DNA of 64,000 nucleotides from Coriolopsis trogii (GCA_020543525.1 JAHYIO010000008.1:930001-994000), one strand, 5' to 3'; positions 26,830 to 39,053 are shown, numbered from the stretch's first letter. The notes: generated by a model not told the origin, from the letters alone. Translations and numbers: made by a program.

Positions 26830-28421
26830 CTAGTAATAGGGGCGGTGCGCGAAACCGTCGAGGATGCCCTCGTACGCTGGCTTCTTGACAAAGTTCTGTC
26901 GGTCGACAGTGAGCGTGAGGGAGGGAGACGAGGGAGACGAACGGACCTCGTCCCATGGGCAGGCGAAGCCTTGGCCTGCGAACGTGCTCGGGACCCACGA
27001 GTACTGCATGCACGCGCGTGCGAGAGAGAGAGAGAGAACGTCCGTGTCAGCTTCCATGTAGTAGCCCTCCCTCGACCGGGCCCGCGCCCGCGCCCGCGCC
27101 GAGCGAACGCACCTTATCCGTGAAGTCCCAAAGCGTCACCCCGACACAGGCGCCTACGCGCGCGCACGCGGCGACGACGGTCTCGTAGTCTGCGCGCTGC
27201 TGGGCGAGGCCCGCGGGGGAGGCGGGCAGGGCGGGGAAGCGGAGGTCGAGCTCGGTGATGGCGAGCTCGACGCCGAGCGCGGCGAACTCGCGCAGGTTCT
27301 GCTCGAACGAGGGCGGCACGCGGCCGACGGTGAGGTGCGACTGGAGGCCGATGCCGTCGAGGGGGACGTGTGCGGCTTTGAGGGATTTGATGAGCGTTTT
27401 GAGCGCGGTGGATTTCGGGCCTGGGGAGCGGGGGAGGGTCAGGAGCTTGAGAGGAGTGTGGGAGAGGGAGGACGGACCGGTGCTTTCGATGTTGAAGTCG
27501 TTGATGTAGAGCTTCGCGTGCGGGTCGGCGAGGCGGGCGGCTTTGAGTGCGAGCGGGATGTAGGACGTGTTGAGCGTGTCGAAGAAGATGTCGGAGCGGA
27601 ACGTGCCGTCGTCGTTGAATGGCTCTGCAATTCGCACATGAGCGTGTCATTCCTCGACATCGATGACTCCGAGTGCGCAACGTGCCCACCGTTGATCACA
27701 TCCCAGCTATCTGTATCACATATCGCCCGGGGCAAACAGAGCGTCAGCGCCATCATCCGACACAGGCGAAAAGGGACACGGGCGGGGACACGCACAGACG
27801 TGTCCGCGATAATGCCTGACGAGCTCGAAACAGTGCCTCTCGACGATGAGCGCGAGCTCGGGCGCGCTGAAGTTGCCGTTCGCGAGCCATTCGGGCATCT
27901 GGTTGTGCCACACGCAGTTGTGGCCCCGGAGGAGCTTGCCCGTCTCGCGCGCGAATCGCGCGATCACGTCCCCGTCCGTGAAGTTGAACACGCCCTGCTC
28001 CGGCTCCGTGTCGAACTGCCGTCGTCGTTCGTGTTCATGTTCGTATTCGTGTCCGTGTCCGTGTTTGTGTTGGCGTTCGCAGGATCGCAAGTCGCAAGAT
28101 CGCAAGTCGCAAGATCGCAAGTCGCAAGTCAGTCACGGTCGTGCCAGGCAGGACGCCTACACGCACCCATTTCATGACGTTCGCGGCCGTGATCTGACCA
28201 AAATCCGCGTCAGACTTGAGCCGCTCAAAGTACGCCTTGTCCGTCCACTGCTCCGCGTTCGTCGCCGTCCCAAAGTAGAGCTTCCGTGCAGACTTGGCTG
28301 CGGTGTTCAGCCCCGACCTGGCATGCAACGACGTCGACTCTGATGCGGGGAGCGCGGTTGCAGCGCTCGGGAGGAGGGTTCCTAGAAAGATGAGGGAAAG
28401 CTTCCACGAGGTCAACATCAT
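26830..28421 (-). CDS. GH10 endo-beta-1,4-xylanase, secreted
   Basis: Six exons on the minus strand: 28421-28167, 28015-27796, 27710-27690, 27624-27113, 27003-26947, 26895-26830; 376 residues, all phases consistent. The first 22 or so residues form a signal peptide (Met-Met-Leu-Thr start, hydrophobic core, A-T-A-L-P). GH10 landmarks follow in order: [33 protein letters not shown] with the acid/base Glu, and I-T-E-L-D-L-R with the nucleophile Glu. The end is [17 protein letters not shown]. No carbohydrate-binding module is present. It would cleave xylan outside the cell. The 21-nt third exon sits next to the catalytic motif. Intron 1 carries short tandem repeats. Confidence 0.93.
28030..28135. 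repeat. Microsatellites inside GH10 intron 1
   Basis: On the plus strand, about 28030-28078 is a degenerate GT-rich hexamer array (units like GTGTCC, GTATTC). About 28084-28128 holds a tandem repeat of a 14-nt unit (GATCGCAAGTCGCA), about three copies. Both lie within the 151-nt intron and do not touch coding sequence. Confidence 0.8.
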
Positions 28422-30208
28422 CCGGAATCCAAGAAAACTACTGCGGTGGAGGTGAGACGTGAATGCGCGAACGGTCGTCGACAAGACCTATCACGCTCAC
28501 CTCGCGTGTGTGCTTTATACTCTCTTGCGAGGCGAACAGTGTGCGCGTGACCCAGCCCGAGGCTCCAAGGAACGATCGCATGCGACGTCCATAATACCCC
28601 CGAATACGCATCAGACGGAGCTGAGTCGACGGAACAGTTTGCGAGACGATCAAGAGGACGACGGAGCTCCTGCGAGGGAGGATAGTACGTACCCCACCGC
28701 GCTGCGTGACCTCCGGGGTCCACAGCGTTCACTCTCGAAGCTGGGAATAGACTACTTACCTGGACGAGCCAACCCGCGTGACTGTATACGGGGGCCCGAC
28801 GTCGTTTTCGAGAGCGCGGGCTTCGCGGTGGGAGAGCGGGAAGAAGGCTTGAAGCAAGAGGCTAACAGCTCCCGGGGGATCTTCGGACGGCGCTTTGTGC
28901 GAGAGAGAGTGTGTGTGTGTGATGAGCATGCTTGCGTTTGACATTTGACGAGGTCGTTTAGGTTGTAGTGTAGGGTGGCGTCGGTATAAGGCCCGTAGGG
29001 GTATGCTGTTGGAGGACATTGTGACGCCTGCCGGGCCGCCCGCCCGGGAGGCCTGAGTCTCGATGATCATTGACCCGACCATGGCGAGATGTCGATGAGT
29101 ACTGGCATGCATTCACGAAAGACTGACAGTAGACCTCATTCAGGATAAATCATGAGAGCGAACGACAGGTGCAGAGAACCATGCCTGCAGCGGGGCAGAG
29201 AGTAGGTGGGGAACGTCGGGGGTGGGTCTGGAGTCTGGAGATGCTGCGATGGCCAAATTGTCAATAGACCAAGGAACTGCAACCACTACTCAAGATCGGA
29301 CTCGCAACAAATAGGGACTTAGCACACCACCACATCAAAATGAACAGTCCGGGCTCGTAACCTGCCTTGCTGAAGGCCCTCTCCAGCTTTCTGATTGCCA
29401 ACATGTCGTGTAAAGTTATGTGTGATGGCAGAGACGACGTACCTCAAGCTTTTTGGGCATGCCGCGTGCGCTCTGTCCATGGGAAGGGTGGACCGTCGGG
29501 TCCAGCTTGTCTGCGCCCTTGGGATGAAGGGCGACTTCAAAAATAAACGCATCGTCTGGGTGTCGCTTCCGGCGAGACACCACTGAGGGCGGCTGTAGCC
29601 CGCTATTTTCGCAAGTAATAGATATCCTGGTGCCCGGAATGCACTGGACGGCGTGATCCTTGTCGGACGGTTAGGTCGACGTAGTTGTCGTTGTCGTACC
29701 GACGGCGGTCCAACGCAGTCAACGTCGCCGGCGCTTTTGTTGCTCATATGCATCCTTCCACTCATCCACCATGTTCTCCCAGGCGCGGCTGTCTCCTCTT
29801 ACCTTTAGCCTCACTTGTTGCGGAAATTCCACATACCCTGACGATACTTGAACTACTTTCTGAAACATCTTGGGCATCTGTGCTGCTTCTCTCGTCAGCT
29901 ACGGTGCACCTGTATATGAAGCGTGCAGTCTGTCATCGCGCGACGGCTTGTGTCTCCTCGAACATTTCTGCCTGAGCACCTAAGGAATCTCTCAACGCCT
30001 AGCCCTGCAGAGCGGATACGAGTCACTGGACCGCGGCAGGCAACGCACGGACATCTGATTGGTCAAAAGGGAGGGGCTTTGGGAGGGTAGTACATAAACT
30101 GTGCTCACGAAAGGTCAGATCGTCTTTGTTGCTGATCGACATTCTCTTCAAATACTCGTGTATTTCTATGCACTCCGTTTGTCGGCCAGGACATGAGCAA
30201 TTTGAGGG
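28422..30208. other. 1.8-kb region without a supported gene
   Basis: No frame here shows a domain, a conserved motif or a coherent exon series. It separates the conserved block from the first lectin remnant. Confidence 0.5.
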
Positions 30209-30434
30209 GGCTGCTAGTCTGACCAATACCTGGAACTTCGGTACCGAGGAGTCGTTCGTCAGGATATATACCACAAACATCCCCATCAGGTTGGGCCGGG
30301 CCATCGCGGGGCCGCTCGAGGTGCCTTGTGCCATCACACTCCTGTAGAACACCAGAGGGCTGGAGGCGCAGATGACGGGAACGTGGAAGGGTATCTCCAT
30401 ACGAAATTTGCATCGCAAGATTGACGTCGTTTGA
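30209..30434 (+). pseudogene. C-terminal fragment of an LSL-type pore-forming lectin
   Basis: Plus-strand reading resembles the last exon of the intact lectin at 58395-59470: T-N-T-W-N-F-G-T-E-E-S-F, then a V-P-x-x-I-T-L block and a T-W-K-G block close to the end. It is broken by an in-frame stop at about 30345-30347, and several consensus residues have changed. No N-terminal or middle exons are present upstream. It is a solitary remnant about 17 kb from the other lectin genes, so the family once extended further left or the piece was moved. Confidence 0.7.
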
Positions 30435-31056
30435 GCACGTCCGAACACCCATACAGCCCTGTACCACTTGTCGGTGCGACTGGTCGTAATTGGAATGCAA
30501 CTCGTGTCCCGCAAGGGTTGATCTGCGCGCTTTTGATGAGGTTCTAGCGGCCACGCTGAAGAACACGCTGTGCACATGCGCGCGCACTCAAAGCGCCGCG
30601 GTCTAGCGGAACTTCGTGGACACCCGTGGCCGTGCAAGAAGGAGGTGCGAGTGTAGGGAAGGTTGGAAACCCCCCTCTCCTTCTGCGGTCATCATTGGAC
30701 CCGCGATGACTTCCATTCAGCCCAGTTCCTTCTGCATGTATTCAACTGACCGGCGTATAGGTCGATAAGTCGGCGCGCCGGGCGCCGGCTTCGTACGTAG
30801 CCTGGAAGCATGGGTAGAAGATTGCGTTCGCGCTCATGCGGTCTCAGGCACCCACACTTAACATGCGCTATGTCTCCCGACCACCTTCGCTGTGTCCACA
30901 GGCGTCCCGAGGACGCCCTTCCCGATTGACCGCGATTATCGAATTTATTGGGGGGCTCAACAGGCGGCAGTGCGGTGCCCTCCCTTTCTCGCTCCCCTTC
31001 CACCTCAGTCGGAAACGTCTCTCTTTCTACGCAGGGACTCTCGTGATCTAACGTAA

Positions 31057-32787
31057 ATGTCGAACTCAACTGGGCTGAGCGCCGTAACAACGGCCAGACT
31101 ACGCAAAGATCTGACTCTCCTGGCGCACAACCGCGTCTTTCCTGTTGTCGTTGAGACTGCGTTATACGGTGAGTACTTACATCTGTCGATCGTGCACGCT
31201 CGCTGCCCTATGAATCCCCTCCTCATTGTTGGATGAACTAGCAATTTTCACGGTCCTGATCGCAGCTTCGACCTATCTCATAATGTGAGTGTAACTCTGT
31301 TCGCCTCGGATAGGACGGTGCTGTGCCGTCAAACCAACTAGCGCTGACACTCACGACTCCGTATCTCAGTGAACGGGGGCTGAGATACTCATGGGCAAAT
31401 CGCCTGATGCTCTTCGCGACCCTCGCGATGTACACACTGTCCACACTGGATTGGGCAATCGACATCCGACTGCTATGGAACGATCTTCAAACACTCCGGG
31501 TACTCGGCATCCCGGGGGTGAAGCGGCCACCGTTCGGATACTCAAGTCCGCCACTGCTCGTGCTCCAGGGCATCACCAGCGTGATATGCGTGCGTGTTGC
31601 TCTGCTCGCTGCTCGCGAGGTCCGCTCATACCCTCAACAGATCATTATCGGAGATGCGGTGGTTTGCTGGAGGGTGTGCGTCGTATGGGCGAACCGGAGA
31701 TGGATGATTGCGACAGCGCTCTTCTGGGTCATCGGCTCTATTGGTGCGTCCCCCCTTGTCGCTTCTTCTCTCCGTTTTACTTCTGCTTTCGGCATCTTGA
31801 CGCGTGCGATACTCAGGTGTCTTCACAACCTGGAGTGTCATGTTCGTTGGGTTCTACTATCCAGTCCCAGAGTCGATTCAGGTGCTAGTGGACCATAGCG
31901 AAGTTTTGAACGCGCTTGCCTTCTCGTGGTCGGCAGCTACGAACGTGTGGGCGACAGCGATGATCGCCTACAAAGCCTGGTACGGACCGCTCGAGCGCTC
32001 TTATGGTACTGGCATCACTGAACTCTCTCTTTCCCGCCTTTGTAGGAAGCAACGACAGAACTTACGTCGACACCTGCACACATCGGCTGGGAGCGCAGTG
32101 CAGAAGATCCTCGTGTTCCTTGTCGACCTCGGAGTCATTTACACCATTTTCATGGTACGCGTCTCGTCCTCGTTCATCAGCCCGGCCTGCGTCGCTCACC
32201 TTCCCTTCGAACTTTGGATCCTGGTATCATTCCTATGCGTCACCAGCTGCTCAACGTCGTCGTTCTCGCACCAAGCCTCACAAACAGCACCTTCTTCTAC
32301 TATGTCACGCTCTTCATGCAGCAGATAACCGTGCGTCCCCCCGTCGTCTCCCCTTGGGCCTGGTCACGGACTCACGAATGCTCCGCAGGGCATGTACCCC
32401 ACAGCCGTGATCGTGCTCGTCGCGCTCCAGAAGTCGCAGCTCGACCACCACTTCACGTACCCCTCCTGCCCCACTTCTCACTCGCACTCAGGTGTGGAGG
32501 GAGCTTCGCTGCCATTCAGTGCGCGCACAGGCACGTTAGGCGCAACGTACGCGTCCTCGTCGTCCACCGAGCTCCCGAGCCTAGCCCACGCTGGCAGGAC
32601 ACGCGCGCACGGGCAAGAGCCAGGGGTAAAGGCACGCGCGCGGGCGGAGGCGCAGGTCATCGCGTTGCTTGACGTCAAGCGGTCGATGACGAACACGACG
32701 AACGTGACGGGTGCTAGGGACTCGGTTTGGGAGACGACGGAGGACAAGGACGGGGAGTGTGAGGAGGGGTTTGGGCTGGCGAAGTAG
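31057..32787 (+). CDS. Seven-helix integral membrane protein, basidiomycete family of unknown function
   Basis: Starts at ATG 31057; first exons 31057-31168 and 31242-31284, then from 31370 onward. A probable intron at about 31588-31638 is stop-free and divisible by three; another ends before 31817 (V-F-T-T-W). The final exon begins near 32387. The central exon has the motif I-G-D-A-V-V-C-W-R-V-C-V-V-W, a hallmark of a large Agaricomycete membrane protein family usually with seven hydrophobic segments. Hydrophobic segments are seen at about 31240, 31400, 31560-31650, 31700, 31820, 31920, 32110 and 32260. A long hydrophilic cytosolic tail ends in acidic residues. No ligand or partner is known, and several 3' junctions are approximate. 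Confidence 0.68.
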
Positions 32788-32883
32788 ACGGCCGTGCCCC
32801 TATGCTCCAGCGTGCGCGCGGCGTTCGATCTCGATTCTTGTGACGTGGCTGATGTGGGCTTGTAATGCTAGGATATACTAGGA

Positions 32884-34491
32884 TTAAGATAATATAGTAA
32901 TGTGTAAGAATCCGTGCCATGTGAGAATGTAACAGAGCTGTGCATAGGAGGCGTGTGTCAAGGTCAGGGAGCGGCCGGAGACTTTTTGAAGCATAGGAGA
33001 GTAAGACTGGCGGCGAGAACACTTCGCGACCATTCTGGAAGACGCCTTCAGCTCTACTTCTGACAACACAAGTGGTAGGTGCTCACCCTTGACTCGCCGC
33101 CACCGCTTGACGGATCTTACCGACTCAGGCCCCCATACAGAAGCCGTGTAGTGCGATTCCTTGTCGTCTTCCTTCAGCTTTTCCTCGTACTGCTCACGAC
33201 GCCTCTCAAACTCTTTCGTGTACGCAGCGAACTCCGAGTCTTGGTACTCTTTCAATATCCTGGGAAACAGATGAGCGATCGCATCGCGGCCTCGAACCAA
33301 GTAGAGGGTGCCACGTACCGGGTGATAGCTTCGCACTTCTTCGCAAAGAGGAGAGGATCAGGCATGTCTTCCTGTGTCGTATGCGCCTGAAGGTCTAGAT
33401 ATGCGCTGACGACGGGGAGATGTGTAGACATGTCGAACTCCTCCAGACCGAGGTCGTAATGGTTGATGATATGGACATCGCCACTTCGCGGACCTCGTGG
33501 ACATAGGCTTGAATGAGTCGAGCCCCAGCCGCACCGTGGTCGAGACCCTGTCCTCGAGGATTGAGAGCTGGCGTCTTCCTCGAGGAGATCCGAGTTGTGA
33601 TGACAATTCATTGTAAGTGCATCGACTCGGACAGCACTGGACAATGAAGCTGCTGTTTTGGGAGGTGGCTCGGTGACCCTCAAGACGTCCGTGCTTCCCG
33701 GGTGGGTATATTGGCTGCACTTGCACGCGAGACCTTCATCACAGAGACTCGTAGCGGGATTTGGGGAAACAGCCTGAGGGAGGAGGATGGTAGGATTGGG
33801 AAGAGGTACTTCCGCCGGAGTTGGAAGGCCTGTGCCACAAGCTTCTTCGGGCGTACATGCAGATACGTCGGATCGGGGGCTACTCGCCCCTGCGCAGCGA
33901 GCCTCTATACGAGCCTGATCCTCTCGGTGGAATTCTCGCATGTTATACCATTCATCTGTCGATAGCTCGATGTACTCTCCTTCGACGGTGGTATAGCGAC
34001 CGGCTTTGACCCGGATCTGAATGGCCATGTCGTCTCCAAACCAGTGGTAGCAGTTGTCAAATGGGAAGCAAGGATCCGTGCGCACTGGAGCCCGTCCGTG
34101 TGGATGTTGGCTGGCGGGATAGATCGGGACACACATGTCGGGCGTGACGTTGTTGTCCGGGTCCTCTGGGCGGAGACCTGCTCCTACGAGAAAGACGTCA
34201 TAAGTGCTCGTCCTTTCGTCCTGACCGTCCATTTGACGACACTAATAGCATGAAGGGAACGAATGATCACAATTCGCGCAAACGACTTGAGCGTGAGAGG
34301 GAGCGTACCATGTCAAGAAACAACAGACATTTAGCTGTTCCGATTTCACGAACCTGTGACTGGACCTGAGCGTCCGCCACATGTGCTAGTGTTGCATCAA
34401 TGTCGATTTCCACTACGGCATATGTGCTCGGAAGTGGTATGAAAGCGGTCGTTGGGGACGGCGAGCGGCCGATGAATCGTGGCAATGCCAT
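32884..34491 (-). CDS. Family A protein A1, unknown function (partner of B1)
   Basis: Not recognised. Exons 34491-34309, 34241-33319 and 33259-32884 (last end uncertain) give about 493 residues. N-terminal block: Y-A-V-V-E-I-D-x-D-A-T-L, then K-C-L-L-F-L-D at the first intron. Core: C-V-P-I-Y-P-A-S-Q-H-P near codon 90 and F-P-F-D-N-C-Y-H-W-F-G-D-D-M. A Ser/Pro-rich low-complexity middle of about 170 residues is longer than in other members. Distal block: L-P-V-V-S-A-Y-L-D-L-Q to D-M-P-D-P, then a charged helical tail (E-F-E-R-R-R-E-Q-Y-E-E-K). No signal peptide or membrane helix. It is transcribed away from B1 across 496 bp; a TATATAAG-like box lies about 175 bp upstream of the start codon on its strand. 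Most divergent of the paired A copies. Confidence 0.7.
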
Positions 34492-34987
34492 GGCCGCACG
34501 CTGAGAGTGAGAGTGAGAAGTTGGGCGGGGATGTGAAGTGGGATCCTCTCGTGCAGAATCATTTGTGGTGATCCTATGTTCCGCAAAACAAAAGCTGGCC
34601 CTGCAATCGCTGCAATGTCGATGAGGAAGACAATAGAAGCTGTTGTTCAGAATTGGGTCGGTAGTTACATATAAGCGCTGGATGGCGCCGAGGGTCGGCC
34701 CGGGCGTCGGTGAGCGTTGTTTTTCCTTGTGCAACAACCTTCCTCGTACTACCGCGCGCATGTGCATCCCGAGAACACAACCTTCTGTCTCTAGATAAAG
34801 ACCATGTTACATCTTGGGTGCGGTATGGCCTGCTCTCTGAGCTCGGTTGCGTCATTGGTGCCAGAACTGTCCTATATACTCAGCATCTCAAGTGCACGAT
34901 CCAATCACACTGTGTATGCCCTCCTTCTTTCCTCATCGACATCGACAAGTCTACCGGTAGACATCGCTCACATTCTTTATTCGCACC

Positions 34988-36121
34988 ATGTCATACTCTC
35001 TGTCCTGTGCTCGTTGTATTCACCGCTCTCTGGTAGACCGTGATGGCACCCTCCAATTCTCCCCTAGTGACGACTCCGGAAACGTCTATGGCGTTTACGA
35101 ATCTCTCTCTACCGCTGTCTACCACTTGCTCAAGGAAAGCTACGGCATGCGTTATGATGCTGCCGAGTTTACTCGCTGCTTGGACGAATTCGACCGTGCG
35201 CGGAGCAAGCCCGACCACGACTTGAAGCTACGGCCTTGTGTCATCGTTCCGGCTACTGATCTGAACAATCAGAAGGTCTGGCCAGGGACACAAGCCATAT
35301 GTCTCGGTGCGACACTCGGACACGCATCATACGAGCAGCTTCCTACGCTCGCTCAGCACTTCTTCATACCAGTATACTCGAACCCGCGCTGTGCAGCTGT
35401 GCCGCACATGCATACGGTCCCTCAATGGGGCAATCCTCATCAGTGGATATTCGCCTACAAATGGGTTTGCGCACGAAATATGGACATCATGTGGAGAACC
35501 TCTTGCGACTCGACCTCCCTCGGCTCAGAAACTGACGTCTCTGCGTTGCCCTGCTACCAATTTGATAAGCGGAGCATGGCGCTGCTGGATAAAGAGTGTC
35601 GTAAAAGGTTGCAGGGGTGGAAAGCGCTATGTGCGCGGGATTCCACCTTTGCAGCTCGAGCTGCGGCTGACTACAGGGTGAGATTTCTCTACTCTCCTTT
35701 ACTTCGTTTTTATAACCATGGGCTTTCCTTAGGTCAAGCAAAAGAACGCTACCATGAATACTTTGGTGCGTATATCACCTAGTACTCACCTTCCAGTACC
35801 ACTAATTGGCCCTAACTCATGTTTATCTACAGGTTTCGCGATGCAGCACGCGCACCAAAGCGACTATCAAGACATCTCGGTCTATACGACCACTCGAGAT
35901 GCTGCCCGAGAACCCGGAGGACGGGCTCAGGTTCCCACAGAAGACCGGGATGGACTGTTCATCGTTGAAGAGCAGGGTACGTGTTTTGCCTGTCCTAAAG
36001 CTACATTCCGATCACTCAGATCACGCTCTCCACGCCGTTTCATCCTATCCCAGACGAAACATATGGATCGGAGGTCCTCCAAGTCCTCGATACATTCGTT
36101 CTGGCGTCGCACGCCTGCTAG
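34988..36121 (+). CDS. Family B protein B1, unknown function (partner of A1)
   Basis: Not recognised. Exons 34988-35677, 35733-35765, 35833-35976 and probably 36020-36121 (about 322 residues). If the last junction differs, an Arg/Ser-rich end at 36137 results. N-terminus has C-A-R-C (residues 7-10). Core: L-R-P-C-V-I-V-P, C-L-G-A-T-L, then F-F-I-P-V-Y-S-N, H-M-H-T-V-P-Q-W-G-N-P-H-Q-W-I. First exon ends in the A-D-Y-R block that precedes the first intron in three of four family members (B1, B2, B3). A TATA-like CTATATACT lies about 115 bp upstream. No membrane segments. It shares a bidirectional promoter region with A1, which suggests co-expression; any complex with A1 is inference. Confidence 0.68.
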
Positions 36122-36329
36122 CCCAACCGTGCGCTAGAGACAAGCACGTAGTGTACCATACTGCAGCCCCTTCTTGCTCTCAGATATCCCCCCGGGCCGT
36201 GCCCATAAAGGAAGAGGTGCAGCGGAGGGTTTGGACACTTCAGGGAAGGAATATGCACTGATATTCGTAGGGATACGGAATGATTTACAGCGGTGATACT
36301 TGTGGCTCGAGACAGGCTGGAGGGAAGAC

Positions 36330-37517
36330 CTAGAGATCATCCGTGCGCAACAGCTGAGAGGAACGCCTGCGGCGTGCTCGTAGGATGTCCATAGCACCTC
36401 CCAGAATGCGCTTCAGGCTATCAAAAAGCTTTCCCGTGACCAGGGATTGGTTCGGAAGTTGACGAGCAAGTGATGGAGAATCTTCCCCCGCGGCCACCAC
36501 TGGCTCGGGATTGCCTGTCTGCTCAGCAGCGGCTTGCCTTCGCTGCAGATCCCGGACAATTCTACGATGAATGAGTGAGCGAAAAGTCCGTATGCGATGT
36601 ATTTGCACGTACTGAGACAATGCGTTACACTCCTGGATGAACGCAACGGGGTCAGGGATGTCGTCGCCGCTCATATGCGCAGGAAGATCGAGCCAGAGGT
36701 CGACGATAGGCATAGCTTCTGTAGCCGCATCGTGGTCCCAGCCAAAGAAATTGTCAGGGAGGTCGGGGCCCACAGAGTCCCCTTCTTCGTTGTGCTTCAC
36801 AGACACACTTTGCCCGTCATCCGAGATATCCTCCCGATCGTCAGACATAGCCTTCGACTCAGCAGCCAGGGGGCGTATCCCAGGGGCTGGAGCAAGAGGT
36901 GTGACCTCAGGCGGGGCTCCAAACAGCTTGTATGACTCTGCGACACGGTGGTTGTCCTTTTGGTGGAAATTCTCCATTCGAACATATTGCAAGGACGGGA
37001 GGACGTAGACCCCCTGATTCCCGGGCTTCATGTACTCGCCCTTCTTGACCCGGACGTCGAGCTCCATGTCCTCCCCAAACCAGTGGTAGCAGTTCTGGAA
37101 CGGAAACTCTGGAGCAGTAAAGACCACGTTGGCACGGTCCGAGTCCGGGTGGCTCGTGTTGGGGAAGATAGGGATGCACATGTCCGCGGTGATGCGTAGT
37201 TCAGTGTTGGGAGGACGAAGCCCGACACCGACGATATAGAGAGAGTATTTGTACTCTGACTTCCTCGGGAGGGGCAGCTCGCGGACCTGACGAAGGATCA
37301 AACTGGTTAGCCTTGCCACGAACGTGTTCGTGACAATCGTATCTATTGTACATACGTTCTGAAGGAAGACAAGGCACTTGAGAGGCCGGAGCTTTTGTGC
37401 GGCAACCGATGCTTCTGCATCGATAGTAAGATCGCGCAAAGTGGCCTCGGTATCGAGTTGAGCCACTCCATATATCTTTGGCATCGGGAAGAACATCGTC
37501 GGTTTGGGGTCTGACAT
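36330..37517 (-). CDS. Family A protein A2, unknown function (partner of B2)
   Basis: Not recognised. Exons 37517-37356, 37286-36613, 36561-36330 give 355 residues. Both introns (69 and 51 nt) are multiples of three without stops, so an unspliced message would encode 395 residues. Blocks: Y-G-V-A-Q-L-D-T-E-A-T-L; K-C-L-V-F-L-Q-N; then after intron 1 Y-K-Y-S-L-Y-I-V-G-V-G-L-R-P; M-C-I-P-I-F-P-N-T-S-H-P; F-P-F-Q-N-C-Y-H-W-F-G-E-D-M. An acidic linker (D-D-R-E-D-I-S-D-D) leads to M-P-I-V-D-L-W-L-D-L-P, D-I-P-D-P and a basic tail ending R-A-R-R-R-R-S-S. Head-to-head with B2 across 338 bp; TATAAAA lies about 75 bp upstream on its strand. Closest relative is A4 (46104-47227). Confidence 0.8.
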   Translation of the reverse strand: MSDPKPTMFFPMPKIYGVAQLDTEATLRDLTIDAEASVAAQKLRPLKCLVFLQNVCTIDTIVTNTFVARLTSLILRQVRELPLPRKSEYKYSLYIVGVGLRPPNTELRITADMCIPIFPNTSHPDSDRANVVFTAPEFPFQNCYHWFGEDMELDVRVKKGEYMKPGNQGVYVLPSLQYVRMENFHQKDNHRVAESYKLFGAPPEVTPLAPAPGIRPLAAESKAMSDDREDISDDGQSVSVKHNEEGDSVGPDLPDNFFGWDHDAATEAMPIVDLWLDLPAHMSGDDIPDPVAFIQECNALSQYVQIHRIRTFRSLIHRRIVRDLQRRQAAAEQTGNPEPVVAAGEDSPSLARQLPNQSLVTGKLFDSLKRILGGAMDILRARRRRSSQLLRTDDL

Positions 37518-37855
37518 TGTGATAGCGAGGCGAGGGCAGATGGCTCAAGTTGAGAGTGATGATAGGGAGTCACGGAAAGCAGAGAGACGCGTTTTATATG
37601 TGGCCGACGCGGGAAAAGACTGCGGAGGACAATGGAGCTTTGGTAGCCGTGCCGTGCATGGTTGGACAAATTCTGTGGCGGGGAGTCCCGGCAGGCCACA
37701 GTGTGGCTCGCCGGTGACACATTCCCTTAGCTTTAGAGGTTACGACTTGAGGCGTCGTGATTATCTTTGTGTACGCCGAGCCACAACAATGTCACGCTGC
37801 GCGCAAGCTATATCATGAGCGAAGTTCGTCTACTCAGTCTACAGCCTCAGACAAC

Positions 37856-39053
37856 ATGCCCGGTCTTATCATCCCCAACTGTGAGGGTTGCACTAACTCG
37901 ACACCACCCGCTCAGGCACTTCCATCTACAGCATCACCTCCCAAGTACGAAGTTGGGCACGTTGCAACCATCTTCGAGAGTATCAGAACCCCCGTTGAGC
38001 ACCTCTTTCTCGACTTCCAAAGCTACCTCGACCCCAACTCCGCCCAAAGATGCAAGAATGCCCTGGACAGGATCACGGCTCCAGATTCCCTCGTAGGCAA
38101 GTATCGACCGTGCGTGTTAACATCACCGCTCGCAGCAAGGGAGAACGGTGTGGAGTGTATGCTCTTCGCTACCATGGACAATGCTCCGTTTGAAGATCTT
38201 CCCAGAGTCTACCGATGGTTCGTGGTCGGAGTCTATCCGAACACGAGCCACCCTTTGCCGCCTCATTTGCACACAGTCCCAGAATGGCGCAACCCCTATC
38301 AATGGGTGATGGCATATTCCTTCAAGAGCACTCGCTCCCTCGAGGGGCTGTGGCCGCGCGCGCGGGTTCTGGATTATGGTCCTAAAGGAGAGAAGATACT
38401 CACCCCACCGGCGGACGTCGTCGGAGAGCACCCGGTGTACAAATTGAGGGAAGACGACATGAGTCTTTTGCTTGAGCTTGCAGGAGAGAAGCTGATTGAA
38501 TGGGGTCAGAAGTGCGAGGAGAAAGAAGTGTTCGCAGCGGAGTGCGAAGAGGATTACCGGGTGAGAAACACAAGCCTCATCCACTTTTCGTGTTCTCTCA
38601 CCGATACGTCACTCAGCTTAAGAGACCTAGAGCGGGCTCGCGTTGGTCCTCGAGGGCATCTTTGGTAAGCGGCTTGGCAGCGCCGACCATTCTGAGGATT
38701 TCACTTACCCGAGTCGACACCGTTCAGAACACTTGCTGCAGCATGTCAACAATCCGCAGCACGGCGAGAAGCGTCCGTAGTATGGCCTCGGCGGCACCTT
38801 CTCTCGAGTCCGTTCCTCACAGTCCACTGCCCGGGGAGGAGAATGTCCCTCCCACTCCGACTCAGGCAGACTACGGAGGGTTTCAATCAGCATCGTCGAG
38901 TGCACAGGTCCGTGTCTCACTCACATTATCGCATCTATTCGAACTCACATCCGGATTTGTGCCGCGCATCGTCAGGTATCGTCCAAAAGCCGCAAGTCGA
39001 CAAAGCCTCTTGGCAGGAAGAAGTCAGCCTTTGCATGGAAGAAGAATATCTAG
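37856..39053 (+). CDS. Family B protein B2, unknown function (partner of A2)
   Basis: Not recognised. Exons 37856-38560, 38617-38664, 38728-38907, 38976-39053 give 336 residues, all introns phase 0. N-terminus contains C-E-G-C (residues 9-12). Core: Y-R-P-C-V-L-T-S, E-C-M-L-F-A-T-M, V-Y-P-N-T-S-H-P-L-P-P-H-L-H-T-V-P-E-W and Q-W-V-M-A-Y-S-F-K-S-T-R-S-L-E-G-L-W. The third exon (60 codons) has S-P-L-x-x-E-E-N-V-P-P-T-P-T, also found in B3. The last 26 codons form a Lys/Arg-rich tail that could bind nucleic acid, acidic lipid or act as a nuclear signal; this is inference. No signal peptide. A TATA-like GCTATATCA lies about 50 bp upstream. Confidence 0.8.

Noticed and set aside
28756..29112. Small frames in the 28.4-30.2 kb gap
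   Set aside because: No splice-coherent model, no motif, and overlapping frames on both strands.
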